A stretch of DNA of 64,000 bases, taken from the NCBI RefSeq assembly GCF_017114865.1, contig NZ_JADEYH010000004.1, positions 1-64,000 of the forward strand, written 5' to 3'. The stretch is from Streptomyces verrucosisporus (GTDB lineage Bacteria > Actinomycetota > Actinomycetes > Streptomycetales > Streptomycetaceae). The notes under the pieces were generated by a model that worked only from the letters and a program-made list of their open reading frames with translations, ran no database searches and was not told where the DNA came from. Below, piece by piece: positions 8,058 to 15,724 of this stretch. The stretch's first letter is position 1; the number at the start of each line of letters is the position of its first letter. Made by a program: the position numbers and the translations under genes.

Positions 8058-8999
8058 TTGGCCAAGGATATTGATCCCGGGGTATCGATGGCGGCCCTGT
8101 TCGGCTCGCGGGTGCGCAGACTCCGTGTCGCCGCCGGGCTGACCCAGGCGGAACTGGGTGAGAAGGCGCATGTGGTCGCCAGCCGGATCACCCAGGTCGA
8201 GCGGGCCTCCGGGGCGAGACCGACGCTTGAACTGGCACGCACGCTGGACGACGCCCTCGCAGCGGACGACCTGCTGGTCGACTTGTGGCCGTACGTCTAC
8301 CGCGAGACGTTCCCGGACTGGTCGCGCAGGTTCATGGAGTACGCGGAACGAGCGGTGTCCATCTGCGAGTACGCGGCGCATGTGGTGCCCGGCCTGCTCC
8401 AGACCGAGGACTACGCGCGAGCCCTGCTGAGCGTCGGCCGGACGCTCAGCGGCAAGGAGCAGTTGGAGGAACGCGTCGCGGCCCGGATCGGGCGGCAGGC
8501 ACGACTCTGGTCACCGGGCCATCCCGAACTGTGGGTGATCCTGGACAAGTCGGTGCTGCGGCGTCCGATCGGAGGCCGCGCCGTCATGCGGGACCAGTTG
8601 GCGAGCCTCCTCGAAGCGGCCGAGGAGCGTCACATCACCGTGCAGGTGCTGCCGTTCGACCAGGGCGAGCATGGTGCGCTGGGCGGTTCCCTGACCCTGC
8701 TGACGATGCCGGACGGCTCGGAGACGGTCTACACGGAAGGCGCCGACTACGGCCAACTCGTCGAGGAACCGTCGGAGGTCAGGCCGTACAGGGAGACATA
8801 CGATCGGCTGCGGGCGGCAGCCCTGCCCCCGCTCATGTCGCTCGACATGATCCGATCCGCGCTGGAGGACAACCGTGAAGCGAGTGTCCCGTCCCGATCT
8901 CAGCGGCGCCGAGTGGCGCAGGAGCAGCTACAGCAACCAGGAGGGTGGCAACTGCGTGGAGGTGGCCGACGGCTTCCCCGGCATCGTCCCCGTCCGTGA
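8058..8999 (+). CDS. XRE-family regulator with Scr1/DUF5753-type C-terminal domain
   Basis: A helix-turn-helix at about residues 13-68 (RVRRLRVAAGLTQAELGEKA...) is followed by the DUF5753 ligand-like domain typical of Streptomyces whiJ-type regulators (YEYAAHVVPGLLQTEDYARAL, 'VQVLPFDQGEHGALGGSLTLL'). TTG 8058 has GGAAG 7 nt upstream; ATG 8088 is an alternative. The frame does not stop at the usual place. It runs 125 bases into the DUF397 gene, adding an Arg/Gln-rich tail without family character. A TGA in the next frame lies exactly at the DUF397 start (GTGA), so a one-base indel may have extended the protein. It is probably co-transcribed with DUF397. Confidence 0.82.
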   Translation: MAKDIDPGVSMAALFGSRVRRLRVAAGLTQAELGEKAHVVASRITQVERASGARPTLELARTLDDALAADDLLVDLWPYVYRETFPDWSRRFMEYAERAVSICEYAAHVVPGLLQTEDYARALLSVGRTLSGKEQLEERVAARIGRQARLWSPGHPELWVILDKSVLRRPIGGRAVMRDQLASLLEAAEERHITVQVLPFDQGEHGALGGSLTLLTMPDGSETVYTEGADYGQLVEEPSEVRPYRETYDRLRAAALPPLMSLDMIRSALEDNREASVPSRSQRRRVAQEQLQQPGGWQLRGGGRRLPRHRPRP

Positions 9000-9090
9000 C
9001 AGCAAGGCCCCGCACGGGCCGGTGCTGGCGTTCCCGTCGGCGTCCTGGGCTTCCCTCATAAGCGAGTTGAAGGCCGACAGCCGCGCCTGA
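8875..9090 (+). CDS. DUF397 domain protein (partner of the XRE regulator)
   Basis: A 71-aa protein with the hallmark pattern of DUF397: SGAEWRRSSYSNQEGGNCVEVA, then VPVRDSKAPHGPVLAFP and a terminal WASLISELK. These small proteins almost always follow a DUF5753 XRE gene and have been proposed to form antitoxin/toxin-like or regulator/antagonist pairs. GTG 8875 has a perfect GGAGGA ribosome-binding site at 8864-8869 inside the XRE frame, arguing for translational coupling. A strong hairpin follows. Confidence 0.9.
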   Translation: MKRVSRPDLSGAEWRRSSYSNQEGGNCVEVADGFPGIVPVRDSKAPHGPVLAFPSASWASLISELKADSRA

Positions 9091-9123
9091 GCGATCCGGG
9101 GGCCGGTGTGCGTCGGCTCCCCG

Positions 9124-9161
9124 GGCCCGCCGGGCCCTCGCCCACGAGGGTCCGGCGGGCC
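9124..9161 (+). terminator. Strong hairpin after the XRE-DUF397 operon
   Basis: Arms of 17 nt at 9124-9140 and 9145-9161 with one G-U wobble and a 4-nt loop, 34 bases after the DUF397 stop. It is an intrinsic terminator of the U-less Streptomyces type. Confidence 0.7.
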
Positions 9162-9216
9162 ACGGACTCCCTTAAAGAACCGGGAGAAAGAACCTCCCAC
9201 CCACCCACCCTTTCCC

Positions 9217-9240
9217 CTCGTCACCCGTACGGGTGACGAG
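9217..9240. promoter_or_regulatory. Perfect 24-bp palindrome upstream of the DNA-binding protein gene
   Basis: Bases 9217-9228 (CTCGTCACCCGT) are followed directly by their exact reverse complement (9229-9240), with no spacer. It lies after the DUF397 terminator and about 120 bases before the start of the HTH protein at 9363. Absence of a loop makes it a better operator than terminator. Autoregulation by the HTH protein is a reasonable guess. Confidence 0.55.
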
Positions 9241-9362
9241 CTTGCGGGTTTGAAAAGCGGGTGGTTACGTTCATCGCGACAACCGCAAAAAGTTGCGGCC
9301 CCCGGTCGGGACTGCCATCCCGGTCCGAGGGCCTCACCGATCAGGAAGCAGAGACCTTCCCG

Positions 9363-10295
9363 ATGGCTGACTCGCAGTTTAGCGCGCGCTCACGCGCCCG
9401 CGCCGGTGCACCGACATCCGGCGTGATCCACGTACGCACCCGCCTCAACGCCAACTTCACCGTTCTCGCCAACGTCCTCGCCCAGCGGCCCGGCAGCGCG
9501 GTCACCGTCGGGGTCGCGGCGTACATCGCATCCCTGCCGGACGGCGCCCCGGTGAGCATCACCGCGCTGTGCGAGCACTTCTCCGAGGGCGAGATCCTGA
9601 TCTCCCGCGCTCTGCGGGAGCTGGAGGCGTCCGGGCACCTGGAGCGGCGGCGCGAGCGCGGGCCGGACGGCCGGGTCCGTACCCGCACTTACTTCCACGA
9701 CGTACCGCCGGGCGACGACGACCCGGATTCCACGCCGCCGCCCGGCCGCCGGTCCCGTCCCGCAGCCGTCCGCGTGCCGGTACCGGCTCCGCGTACGGCC
9801 TCCGACCCGGCGCCCCTGCCGCCTGCCCCGGCTCCGGCCGCCGCTCCCCCGGACCCGCTCCCGGCCGTGGTGCGGTCGCCGCAGACACCGTCCGCCCAGC
9901 CCGCTCCGCTCGGCGAGGCCGATCCGGACGCGGTACGGGTCCTGGCCTGTCTCCGCAACGCCGACCCCCGGCTGATCCTCTCCGAGAGCGAGGCCGCCCG
10001 GCTCGCCCCGGATGTGGCCCGGTGGCTCGCGGCGGGCGTGTCCCCCGCCCGGATCACCGAGACGCTCACCGCCGGCCTGCCCGAACGCTTCCTGGCCCGC
10101 CCGGCCCGCATCCTGGCCTTCCGCCTCGGCGATCTGCCCCTGCCCGCACCCGCCTCGGCCCCGCCGCCCGCCAAGCCCGCCGTCCTGCCCCTCCAGACCT
10201 GCGACGGCTGCGAACGCGCCATCCGCGCGGCCCGGCCCGGCCAGTTGTGCCGCGACTGCCGCATGGAGCAGGAGTCGCTCCGTGCGGCCTGCTGA
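9363..10295 (+). CDS. Helix-turn-helix DNA-binding protein with C-terminal zinc ribbon
   Basis: A 310-aa protein. Residues about 20-120 look like a winged helix-turn-helix (VGVAAYIASLPDGAPVSI, ITALCEHFSEGEILISRALRE, SGHLERRRERGPDGRVRTRTYFHD), similar to Streptomyces proteins called DNA-binding or replication-initiator-like. A long Pro/Ala linker follows, then a conserved helical region (DPRLILSESEAARLAPDVARWL) and a terminal CDGCERAI...CRDC zinc ribbon. ATG 9363 (MADSQFSARSRARAG) is chosen over an upstream in-frame start because the family begins there. The target is unknown; the 24-bp palindrome upstream is a candidate. Confidence 0.75.
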   Translation: MADSQFSARSRARAGAPTSGVIHVRTRLNANFTVLANVLAQRPGSAVTVGVAAYIASLPDGAPVSITALCEHFSEGEILISRALRELEASGHLERRRERGPDGRVRTRTYFHDVPPGDDDPDSTPPPGRRSRPAAVRVPVPAPRTASDPAPLPPAPAPAAAPPDPLPAVVRSPQTPSAQPAPLGEADPDAVRVLACLRNADPRLILSESEAARLAPDVARWLAAGVSPARITETLTAGLPERFLARPARILAFRLGDLPLPAPASAPPPAKPAVLPLQTCDGCERAIRAARPGQLCRDCRMEQESLRAAC

Positions 10296-10320
10296 TTCAT
10301 CGAGCATGGGGAGCGACACC

Positions 10321-10524
10321 ATGAGCATGGTGTCGCGCATGGCAACCAAGAAGGTCACCGTGACGATCCCGGAGGACCTCCTGGAGGAGATCCGCTCCGA
10401 AGTGACCGAGCGCGGCCTGTCCGCGTACTTCAGCGAGGCGCCGCGCCTGGAGCGGGAGCGGGACCGGCTCCGGGAGCCGGTCGACGAGGTCCTGACCCGT
10501 GCCGGTGTGAGCGTGAGCCCGTAG
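10321..10524 (+). CDS. Orphan antitoxin-like (ribbon-helix-helix/VapB-type) protein, probably degenerate
   Basis: A 67-aa protein whose centre (MATKKVTVTIPEDLLEEIRSEVTERGLSAYFSEA) matches actinobacterial CopG/VapB-type antitoxins. After 'RERDRLREPVDEVL' the usual acidic toxin-binding tail (about 15-20 further residues) is replaced by TRAGVSVSP and a stop, and no toxin gene follows. I infer a remnant of a toxin-antitoxin pair. GGGGAG lies 7 nt before ATG 10321; ATG 10339 is the conventional family start. Confidence 0.6.
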   Translation: MSMVSRMATKKVTVTIPEDLLEEIRSEVTERGLSAYFSEAPRLERERDRLREPVDEVLTRAGVSVSP

Positions 10525-10542
10525 GGGTGGTCACCGCTTCGG

Positions 10543-10569
10543 CCGCCGAGGGCGGAACGGCCTCGGCGG
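10543..10569 (+). terminator. Hairpin after the antitoxin-like gene
   Basis: Perfect 9-bp arms CCGCCGAGG (10543-10551) and CCTCGGCGG (10561-10569), loop 9 nt, 18 bases after the stop. Confidence 0.5.
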
Positions 10570-10617
10570 AGTCGGCGAGCGCGTTCCAGGTCGGTGCGGT
10601 GCGGCGCGCCGACGAGC

Positions 10618-10655
10618 GATTAGACTCGATGTACACATTTGGAATATCGATCCAG
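10618..10655 (+). promoter_or_regulatory. AT-rich promoter/operator region upstream of the PLP enzyme
   Basis: An unusually AT-rich patch in GC-rich DNA. It contains TGTACA (10630-10635) and the outer inverted arms TCGAT (10626-10630) and ATCGA (10646-10650). It lies about 80-110 bases before the start at 10733. A regulator such as the downstream YheO/DauR-type protein may bind here. Confidence 0.35.
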
Positions 10656-10732
10656 TACGAGAGTGGCAGGGTGCCTGCCGGGTCGCGGGGCCCGGTGACG
10701 GCACGTCGAGCGAGGAGAGGCCGGAACCGTCC

Positions 10733-11902
10733 ATGAACGCCGAACAGCACTCAGCCGTCACCGCATCCGGCCTGTACGACCGGTCCGGAAAGCACTACTC
10801 CCTGGACGACCCCCGCTGGCGGGGCGAGGACGGCAGCCCCCTCGCCGTCAGCCCGCTGCCGGGCCTGCGTCCCGAGCAGATCGACACCGCCGAACGGTCC
10901 CTGTGGCGCTACCACGCGGCCCTGCCCGTCCCGGCCGCCCGCCGGGTGAGCCTGGGCGAAGGATGCACGCCGATGATCCCGCTCGACTGGGACGGTCGGC
11001 GCGTCCACTTCAAGCTGGAGTGGTTCAACCCGACCTCCAGCTTCAAGGACCGGGGCGTGTCGGTGATGGTGTCCCACCTCGCGGCGCACGGCGCCGACCG
11101 CGTACTGGAGGACAGTTCGGGCAACGGCGGTTCCGCGGTGGCCGCCTACGCCGCCGCTGCCGGCATCCGCGCCAAGATCATCGTTCCCGCCGCCACCTCG
11201 GAGGCCAAGATCCTCCAGGCCCGTGCCTACGGGGCCGAGATCGAGCTCGTGGCCGGCACCCGCGACGAGGTCTCGGACGAGGCGATCCGCCAGTCGGAGC
11301 GGATCCCCTACGCCAGCCACAACTGGCACCCCATGTTCATCCAAGGCACCAAGACCATCGCCTACGAGATGTGGGAGTCCCTCGGCTTCACCGCACCCGA
11401 CAACATCGTCCTGGTGGCCGGAGCGGGCAGCAACATCATCGGGTGCGACATCGCCTTCGGCGAGTTGCTCGACGCCGGCCAGATCGACAGGCGCCCGCGC
11501 CTGTTCGTCGGGCAGCCCGAGCACTGGGCGACCATCGCCGACACGTTCAACGGCATCGACCCGGCTCAGCGCGGCGAGCGGATACCGACGATCGCCGAGG
11601 GCGCGTCCATCGCCCACCCGGTGCGGCTGCCCGAGGCGGTGGAGGCCGTCCGCCGCTCCGGCGGCGCCGCCTATGCCGTCCCGGAAGCGGAGATCCACGC
11701 CGCGATCCGCTCACTGAGCTCGCGAGGGCTGTACGCCGAGCCGACCAGTAGCGTCGCCGCGGCGGCCCTCGACCACTTCATCGCGACGGGCGACATCGCG
11801 TCGGGCGAGACCACCGTGGTCGTGCTCACCGGTGCGGGGCTGAAGTCCGCCGAGAAGATGGCCTCGGTGTTCGCCGGGCCCGCCGACCGAGCCGCCGACT
11901 GA
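10733..11902 (+). CDS. Threonine-synthase-like PLP-dependent (fold type II) enzyme
   Basis: A 389-aa cytosolic enzyme of the tryptophan-synthase-beta family. PLP-binding Lys105 lies in NPTSSFKDRG, the phosphate-binding loop is SSGNGGSAVAAYAA, and a late 'VVLTGAGLKS' motif is typical of threonine synthases. It could be threonine synthase proper, but isolation from hom/thrB and linkage to a YheO/DauR-type regulator suggest a catabolic or specialised lyase/ammonia-lyase. ATG 10733 has GAGGAGAGG upstream. The regulator starts 26 bases after the stop, so the two probably form one operon. Confidence 0.8.
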   Translation: MNAEQHSAVTASGLYDRSGKHYSLDDPRWRGEDGSPLAVSPLPGLRPEQIDTAERSLWRYHAALPVPAARRVSLGEGCTPMIPLDWDGRRVHFKLEWFNPTSSFKDRGVSVMVSHLAAHGADRVLEDSSGNGGSAVAAYAAAAGIRAKIIVPAATSEAKILQARAYGAEIELVAGTRDEVSDEAIRQSERIPYASHNWHPMFIQGTKTIAYEMWESLGFTAPDNIVLVAGAGSNIIGCDIAFGELLDAGQIDRRPRLFVGQPEHWATIADTFNGIDPAQRGERIPTIAEGASIAHPVRLPEAVEAVRRSGGAAYAVPEAEIHAAIRSLSSRGLYAEPTSSVAAAALDHFIATGDIASGETTVVVLTGAGLKSAEKMASVFAGPADRAAD

Positions 11903-11927
11903 GCCCGTGCCGGGAAAGGACAGCGCG

Positions 11928-12593
11928 ATGGCACACCCCTCCCAGGACGATCCCACCGACGAACACCCCGTACAGGAGGACGAGCACCTCGTACGGGAAG
12001 CCGAGCGCATCGCCGTCGCCATCGGGCGCATGTTCCCGGGCCTGTGCGAAGTCGTCCTGCACGACCTGCGCCGGCCCGACAGCGCCATCCGCGTCATCGA
12101 GAACAACCTGTCCGGGCGGCGGGTCGGCGACTCCGCCACCGAGCTGGGGCTGCGCCGCATCGCGGACCCCGACTACCCCAGCGTCATCCAGAACTACAGC
12201 AACCGGTTCCCCGACGGACGCCCGGCCAAGAGCACCTCGATCGGCATCAAGAACGCCGATGGGCGTTACGTCGCGGCCCTCTGCCTGAACCTGGACGTCA
12301 GCACGCTGTCCCCGCTGGCGATCACCCTGGCCAACCTCGTCGCCACGGACGCCGAGCACCGAGGTGAGGTCCTGGAGACGCTGCGCGACCGCACCGGACG
12401 TGAACTCCGGTCGGCCATCGACTCCTTCGCCGCCGAACGCTCCAGCACCCCCCGCGGCCTCAACCGCGACCAGAAGCGCGAACTGGTCCGGCGGTTGCAT
12501 CGCGAGGGGTTCTTCGAGACCCGGAGTTCCGCACAGCTCATCGCCGACCGGCTCGGCGTCTCCCGGGCGACCGTCTACAACTACACGAAGTAG
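11928..12593 (+). CDS. YheO/DauR-type transcriptional regulator (PAS-like plus HTH)
   Basis: A 221-aa protein. Residues about 15-115 match the YheO-like PAS domain (FPGLCEVVLHDLRRPDSAIRVIENNLSGRRVGD). Residues about 165-221 match the DauR-type helix-turn-helix (LNRDQKRELVRRLHREGFFETRSSAQLIADRLGVSRATVYNYTK). Family members repress amino-acid (D-arginine) catabolism genes. ATG 11928 is chosen for its GGGAAAGGA ribosome-binding site. It probably controls the upstream PLP enzyme in the same operon. Confidence 0.85.
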   Translation: MAHPSQDDPTDEHPVQEDEHLVREAERIAVAIGRMFPGLCEVVLHDLRRPDSAIRVIENNLSGRRVGDSATELGLRRIADPDYPSVIQNYSNRFPDGRPAKSTSIGIKNADGRYVAALCLNLDVSTLSPLAITLANLVATDAEHRGEVLETLRDRTGRELRSAIDSFAAERSSTPRGLNRDQKRELVRRLHREGFFETRSSAQLIADRLGVSRATVYNYTK

Positions 12594-12745
12594 CCACCCC
12601 GGGCACCCGCCGGAACAACCCTGTCATGACCGGGGAAACCGCCGTCTTCGAGCGGGCCGGGGCCTCCAAGTCCGGCGAGGTCGTCCGGGACTTGGCGGCT
12701 CCCGCGCGAACCGCGGTGCTCCGCCGCCCGTGACGGCAATGGGGA

Positions 12746-12775
12746 CTGACAGATCGTCGCCGGTGTGGTTACGAT
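12746..12775 (+). promoter_or_regulatory. Promoter of the MoxR/vWA operon
   Basis: CTGACA (12746-12751), an 18-bp spacer and TACGAT (12770-12775) match the major Streptomyces promoter consensus. The -10 ends seven bases before the ATG at 12783, so the transcript should start at or next to that codon, with no leader. Confidence 0.55.
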
Positions 12776-12782
12776 GCCGCCG

Positions 12783-12839
12783 ATGAAGAACTTCTCCTCT
12801 CGTGGATTGGGGGAATCGTGTCCGCAAGGTGAGTGCTGA
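12783..12839 (+). CDS. 18-codon leader ORF coupled to the following gene
   Basis: ATG 12783 opens an 18-residue frame (MKNFSSRGLGESCPQGEC) whose stop TGA overlaps the ATG of the next gene as TGATG at 12837-12841. The promoter position makes this ORF leaderless, and the overlap implies translational coupling. Two Cys codons near the end could allow attenuation-like sensing, but that is speculation. It could simply be a structural coupling ORF. Confidence 0.4.
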   Translation: MKNFSSRGLGESCPQGEC

Positions 12840-14326
12840 TGGCACATCACCTCGTGAACAGGATTCCGTCCCGCCTGCTGATGTGGCGGCGCGTACGCGA
12901 GTACGCCGTGCCACCGTCCATGATCGAGACCGCGACCGCGCGGCGTGCGGCCGGTGACTGGGCGGGGGCCTGCGCCGCCGCCCGTATCGACGTCGATCTC
13001 GATCTTCGCGCCGTGCGCGAGCGCCACGGCACCGAACTCGTCACCCGTCTCCGTGCGGATCTGCTCCGGCTGGCGCCGGATCTGCTGCGCTGGCACATGC
13101 CCCGGATCGCCCCCGACGGGCGGCTGCGGCCCGGCCTGACCGTCTGCCTGGCCCGCTACCCGGCTTCCGGCGCCGCGTCGCCGCACCTGGTGGTGCGGAC
13201 GCCTCCGGCCTGGGCGGACGCCGGGCAGCGGATGTCCCTGGCCCTGTGGGAGGGGCCCGGGAGCGGCCCTTCCGGACACCATCCGCATCCGCATCCCGAC
13301 CGGCGTTTCCTGCTCGACCTGCACCGGCACCTGTGGGACGCCGGGCGGAGTACCGAACTGGCGCGGCGCTGCGGTGCGGACGGTGCGTTGGGAGCGGGCG
13401 GAGCGCCGTCCGTGGAGCCGTGCTCGCCCGGTGGGCCCTCCGCTCCCGACTCCCCTTGGGCGGTGGGTCGTTGGGCCGCCGAGGCGGAGTTGCTGCTGCG
13501 GGCCGAGGGGCGATCTCGCGGTGCGTTCACTGTGCGGCTCGGTGCGCGCAGCCGCGCCGTGCTCGAACTCTTCGCCCCCGACGACAGCCATGTCCCGGCC
13601 CTCCGGCCGCTGCGGGAGTCGTTGCCGCCGCAGGAGGTCGCGGCGCTTCCGGTGCTGCCGGAGGCGGCGGCCCGGGTCCTTCCGGACCTGGAGCTGCTGC
13701 GGGCCGGGCTGGTCGCGCCCGGTCGGCTGCATCCGCTCGTCGCCGCGGCGCTGGCGGAGTCCGGTGCGGCGCCCATGGTCGGTGCGGCATCCGCGTCCGG
13801 TCCGGCTTCGGTGGCCGGTGCCGCTGCCGGGCCCGGTGATCCGCACCGGGTGGAGTGCCGGGGCGAGGTCCACCGAATCGCGCTGCGGGACGGGGGGCTG
13901 ACGGCGGTCGACCACGATCCGGCCCAACTGCGGCGCGAGGAGCTGCTGGTGGTGCTCGGCGGGCCGCCGCTGCCCTGCCTGCGGGCGATCGACGCGGTGC
14001 ACCGCAGCCCTCAGGAGCTGCCCGCGGTGCGGGAGCGGCTGCGCCACGGTGACGTGGCCGGGGCGCTGGCCGTCGTCGAGGGACTGCTCGGCCCCGGTGC
14101 GGTCCTGCGCGACGGGCCGCTGCGGGAGGAGCTGAGGTCGGCCGCGGCACGCCGCATCGACCACGGTCTCTTCCGCGCGGGGCTGGTCGCCGTGCACCCC
14201 GCCGCCGGTACGGAAGCCGCCGGTACGGGGGCGGGCCGCCGCCCCCGGCTGAACCGCCACACACCTCCCGCGATCCGCCGCAAGCGAGCCGATCGAGCCC
14301 GTCCCCGCACCACCCTGACCCGCTGA
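12839..14326 (+). CDS. Unknown protein, first main gene of a MoxR/vWA operon
   Basis: A 495-aa protein with no domain I can name. It is rich in Arg, Leu and Ala, starts MAHHLVNRIPSRLLMWRRVREYAVP and ends in a basic tail. No signal peptide or membrane segment is seen. A His-Pro run (HHPHPHPDRR) occurs near residue 145. It always seems to accompany the next two genes in Streptomyces, from memory. Being encoded with a MoxR ATPase and a metallopeptidase/vWA protein, it may be the substrate, adaptor or target-recognition subunit. ATG 12839 has AAGGTGAG 5 nt upstream. Confidence 0.65.
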   Translation: MAHHLVNRIPSRLLMWRRVREYAVPPSMIETATARRAAGDWAGACAAARIDVDLDLRAVRERHGTELVTRLRADLLRLAPDLLRWHMPRIAPDGRLRPGLTVCLARYPASGAASPHLVVRTPPAWADAGQRMSLALWEGPGSGPSGHHPHPHPDRRFLLDLHRHLWDAGRSTELARRCGADGALGAGGAPSVEPCSPGGPSAPDSPWAVGRWAAEAELLLRAEGRSRGAFTVRLGARSRAVLELFAPDDSHVPALRPLRESLPPQEVAALPVLPEAAARVLPDLELLRAGLVAPGRLHPLVAAALAESGAAPMVGAASASGPASVAGAAAGPGDPHRVECRGEVHRIALRDGGLTAVDHDPAQLRREELLVVLGGPPLPCLRAIDAVHRSPQELPAVRERLRHGDVAGALAVVEGLLGPGAVLRDGPLREELRSAAARRIDHGLFRAGLVAVHPAAGTEAAGTGAGRRPRLNRHTPPAIRRKRADRARPRTTLTR

Positions 14327-14422
14327 CCGGCCGTTCCCGCCGGAGTCCCTTCACCCGCGCAGCACTCCCCAACACGTCCGGGGCGGGCCGTCCCGCCCCC
14401 TGTCCCGAACCAGGTGATGCCC

Positions 14423-15724
14423 ATGTCCTCCAGCACCTTCCTGCCCACCGCTCCCCCGGCCGACGGTGCCGGCGACGCCGACCGCGTAACCGGCGCCCGT
14501 CTCGCCGTGGCCGACGATCTGCTGTCCATGCTGCGAGCGACCACCACCGAACCGCGCGCCGACGAGCGGCTCGAAGCGCTCACCCTGGCCGTCGCGGCCG
14601 ATCTGCCCGTACTGCTCTGGGGGGAGCCGGGCATCGGCAAGACCGCGGCCCTGACGCAACTCGCAGCCTCCCTCGACCTGCCACTGACGACCGTGATCGC
14701 CAGCGTCCACGAGCCGTCCGACTTCTCCGGACTGCCCGTCGTGGGCGACGACCCGGCCGTACAGGGGGTACCGATGGCGCCGCCGCAGTGGGCCGTGGAA
14801 CTCGTGCGGGCCGGGCGGGGGCTGCTCTTCCTGGACGAGCTCTCCACCGCCACCCCGGCGGTCCAGGCCGCGCTGCTGCGGGTCGTCCTGGAGCGGAGGG
14901 TCGGTGCGCTGCGGCTGCCGCCGGGGGTCCGGATCGTGGCGGCCGCCAATCCGCCCGCGTCGGCGGCGGACGGATGGGATCTGAGCGCGCCGCTGGCCAA
15001 CCGTTTCGTGCATCTGCACTGGACGCACGACCGGGAGGTGGTGGTGCGCGGGCTGGGCGGGGTCTGGCCCCGGGCCGAGCTGCCCCGGCTTGCGCCGGAG
15101 CGGCTGCCGGAGGCGGTGGCCTTCGCCCGGCGCGCGGTCTGCGGCTTCCTGGAGGCCCGGCCGACGCTGGTCCACCGGCTGCCGAACAGCGAGACGCGGC
15201 GCGGCGGCGCCTGGCCCTCGCCCCGGAGCTGGGAGGCGGCGCTGACCTTGCTGGCCTTCGGCACGGCGGCCTCCGCCTCCCGGGAGGTGCTGGCGCTGCT
15301 GGTGCGGGGCGCGGTGGGGGACGGACCGGGGCTCGAACTCCTGGCCCACCTGGACCGGATGGAGCTGCCGGACCCCGAGTCACTGCTGGCCGATCCGGCC
15401 GCCGCCGAACTGCCGGAGCGGGGCGATCTGCGCCAGGCGGCACTGGACGCGGTGGTGGCGGCCGTGGGGGCGCGGCCGGAGCGGGAACGCTGGGAGGCGG
15501 GCTGGGCGGTGCTGGTGCGGGCGATGGAGACCGGTGCCCCGGATCTGCTGGTCGCCCCGGCGAAGACGCTGGCCGCGCTGCGGCGCGACGACTGGGAGGT
15601 GCCGGAGGCGGTGGAGCGGCTGACCGGGGTGGTCGGCCTGGCCCGGCGGGCGGAGCGGTCGGTGGTGCGGGTGGCGGAACGGGCGGCGGCCGGGGCCGGG
15701 CGTACGGCGGAGGCGGGCCGATGA
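14423..15724 (+). CDS. MoxR-type AAA+ ATPase
   Basis: A 433-aa cytosolic AAA+ protein. Walker A is GEPGIGKT at 67-74, Walker B LLFLDE at about 134-139, and a sensor-1 Asn lies in AAANPP at 173-178. MoxR proteins act as chaperones that activate a partner, typically a vWA-domain protein, and the next gene codes for one. ATG 14423 follows AGGTGA at a good distance; GTG 14414 and ATG 14417 are in frame. The stop overlaps the next start (ATGA at 15721-15724), so the two proteins are made in coupled amounts. Confidence 0.88.
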   Translation: MSSSTFLPTAPPADGAGDADRVTGARLAVADDLLSMLRATTTEPRADERLEALTLAVAADLPVLLWGEPGIGKTAALTQLAASLDLPLTTVIASVHEPSDFSGLPVVGDDPAVQGVPMAPPQWAVELVRAGRGLLFLDELSTATPAVQAALLRVVLERRVGALRLPPGVRIVAAANPPASAADGWDLSAPLANRFVHLHWTHDREVVVRGLGGVWPRAELPRLAPERLPEAVAFARRAVCGFLEARPTLVHRLPNSETRRGGAWPSPRSWEAALTLLAFGTAASASREVLALLVRGAVGDGPGLELLAHLDRMELPDPESLLADPAAAELPERGDLRQAALDAVVAAVGARPERERWEAGWAVLVRAMETGAPDLLVAPAKTLAALRRDDWEVPEAVERLTGVVGLARRAERSVVRVAERAAAGAGRTAEAGR

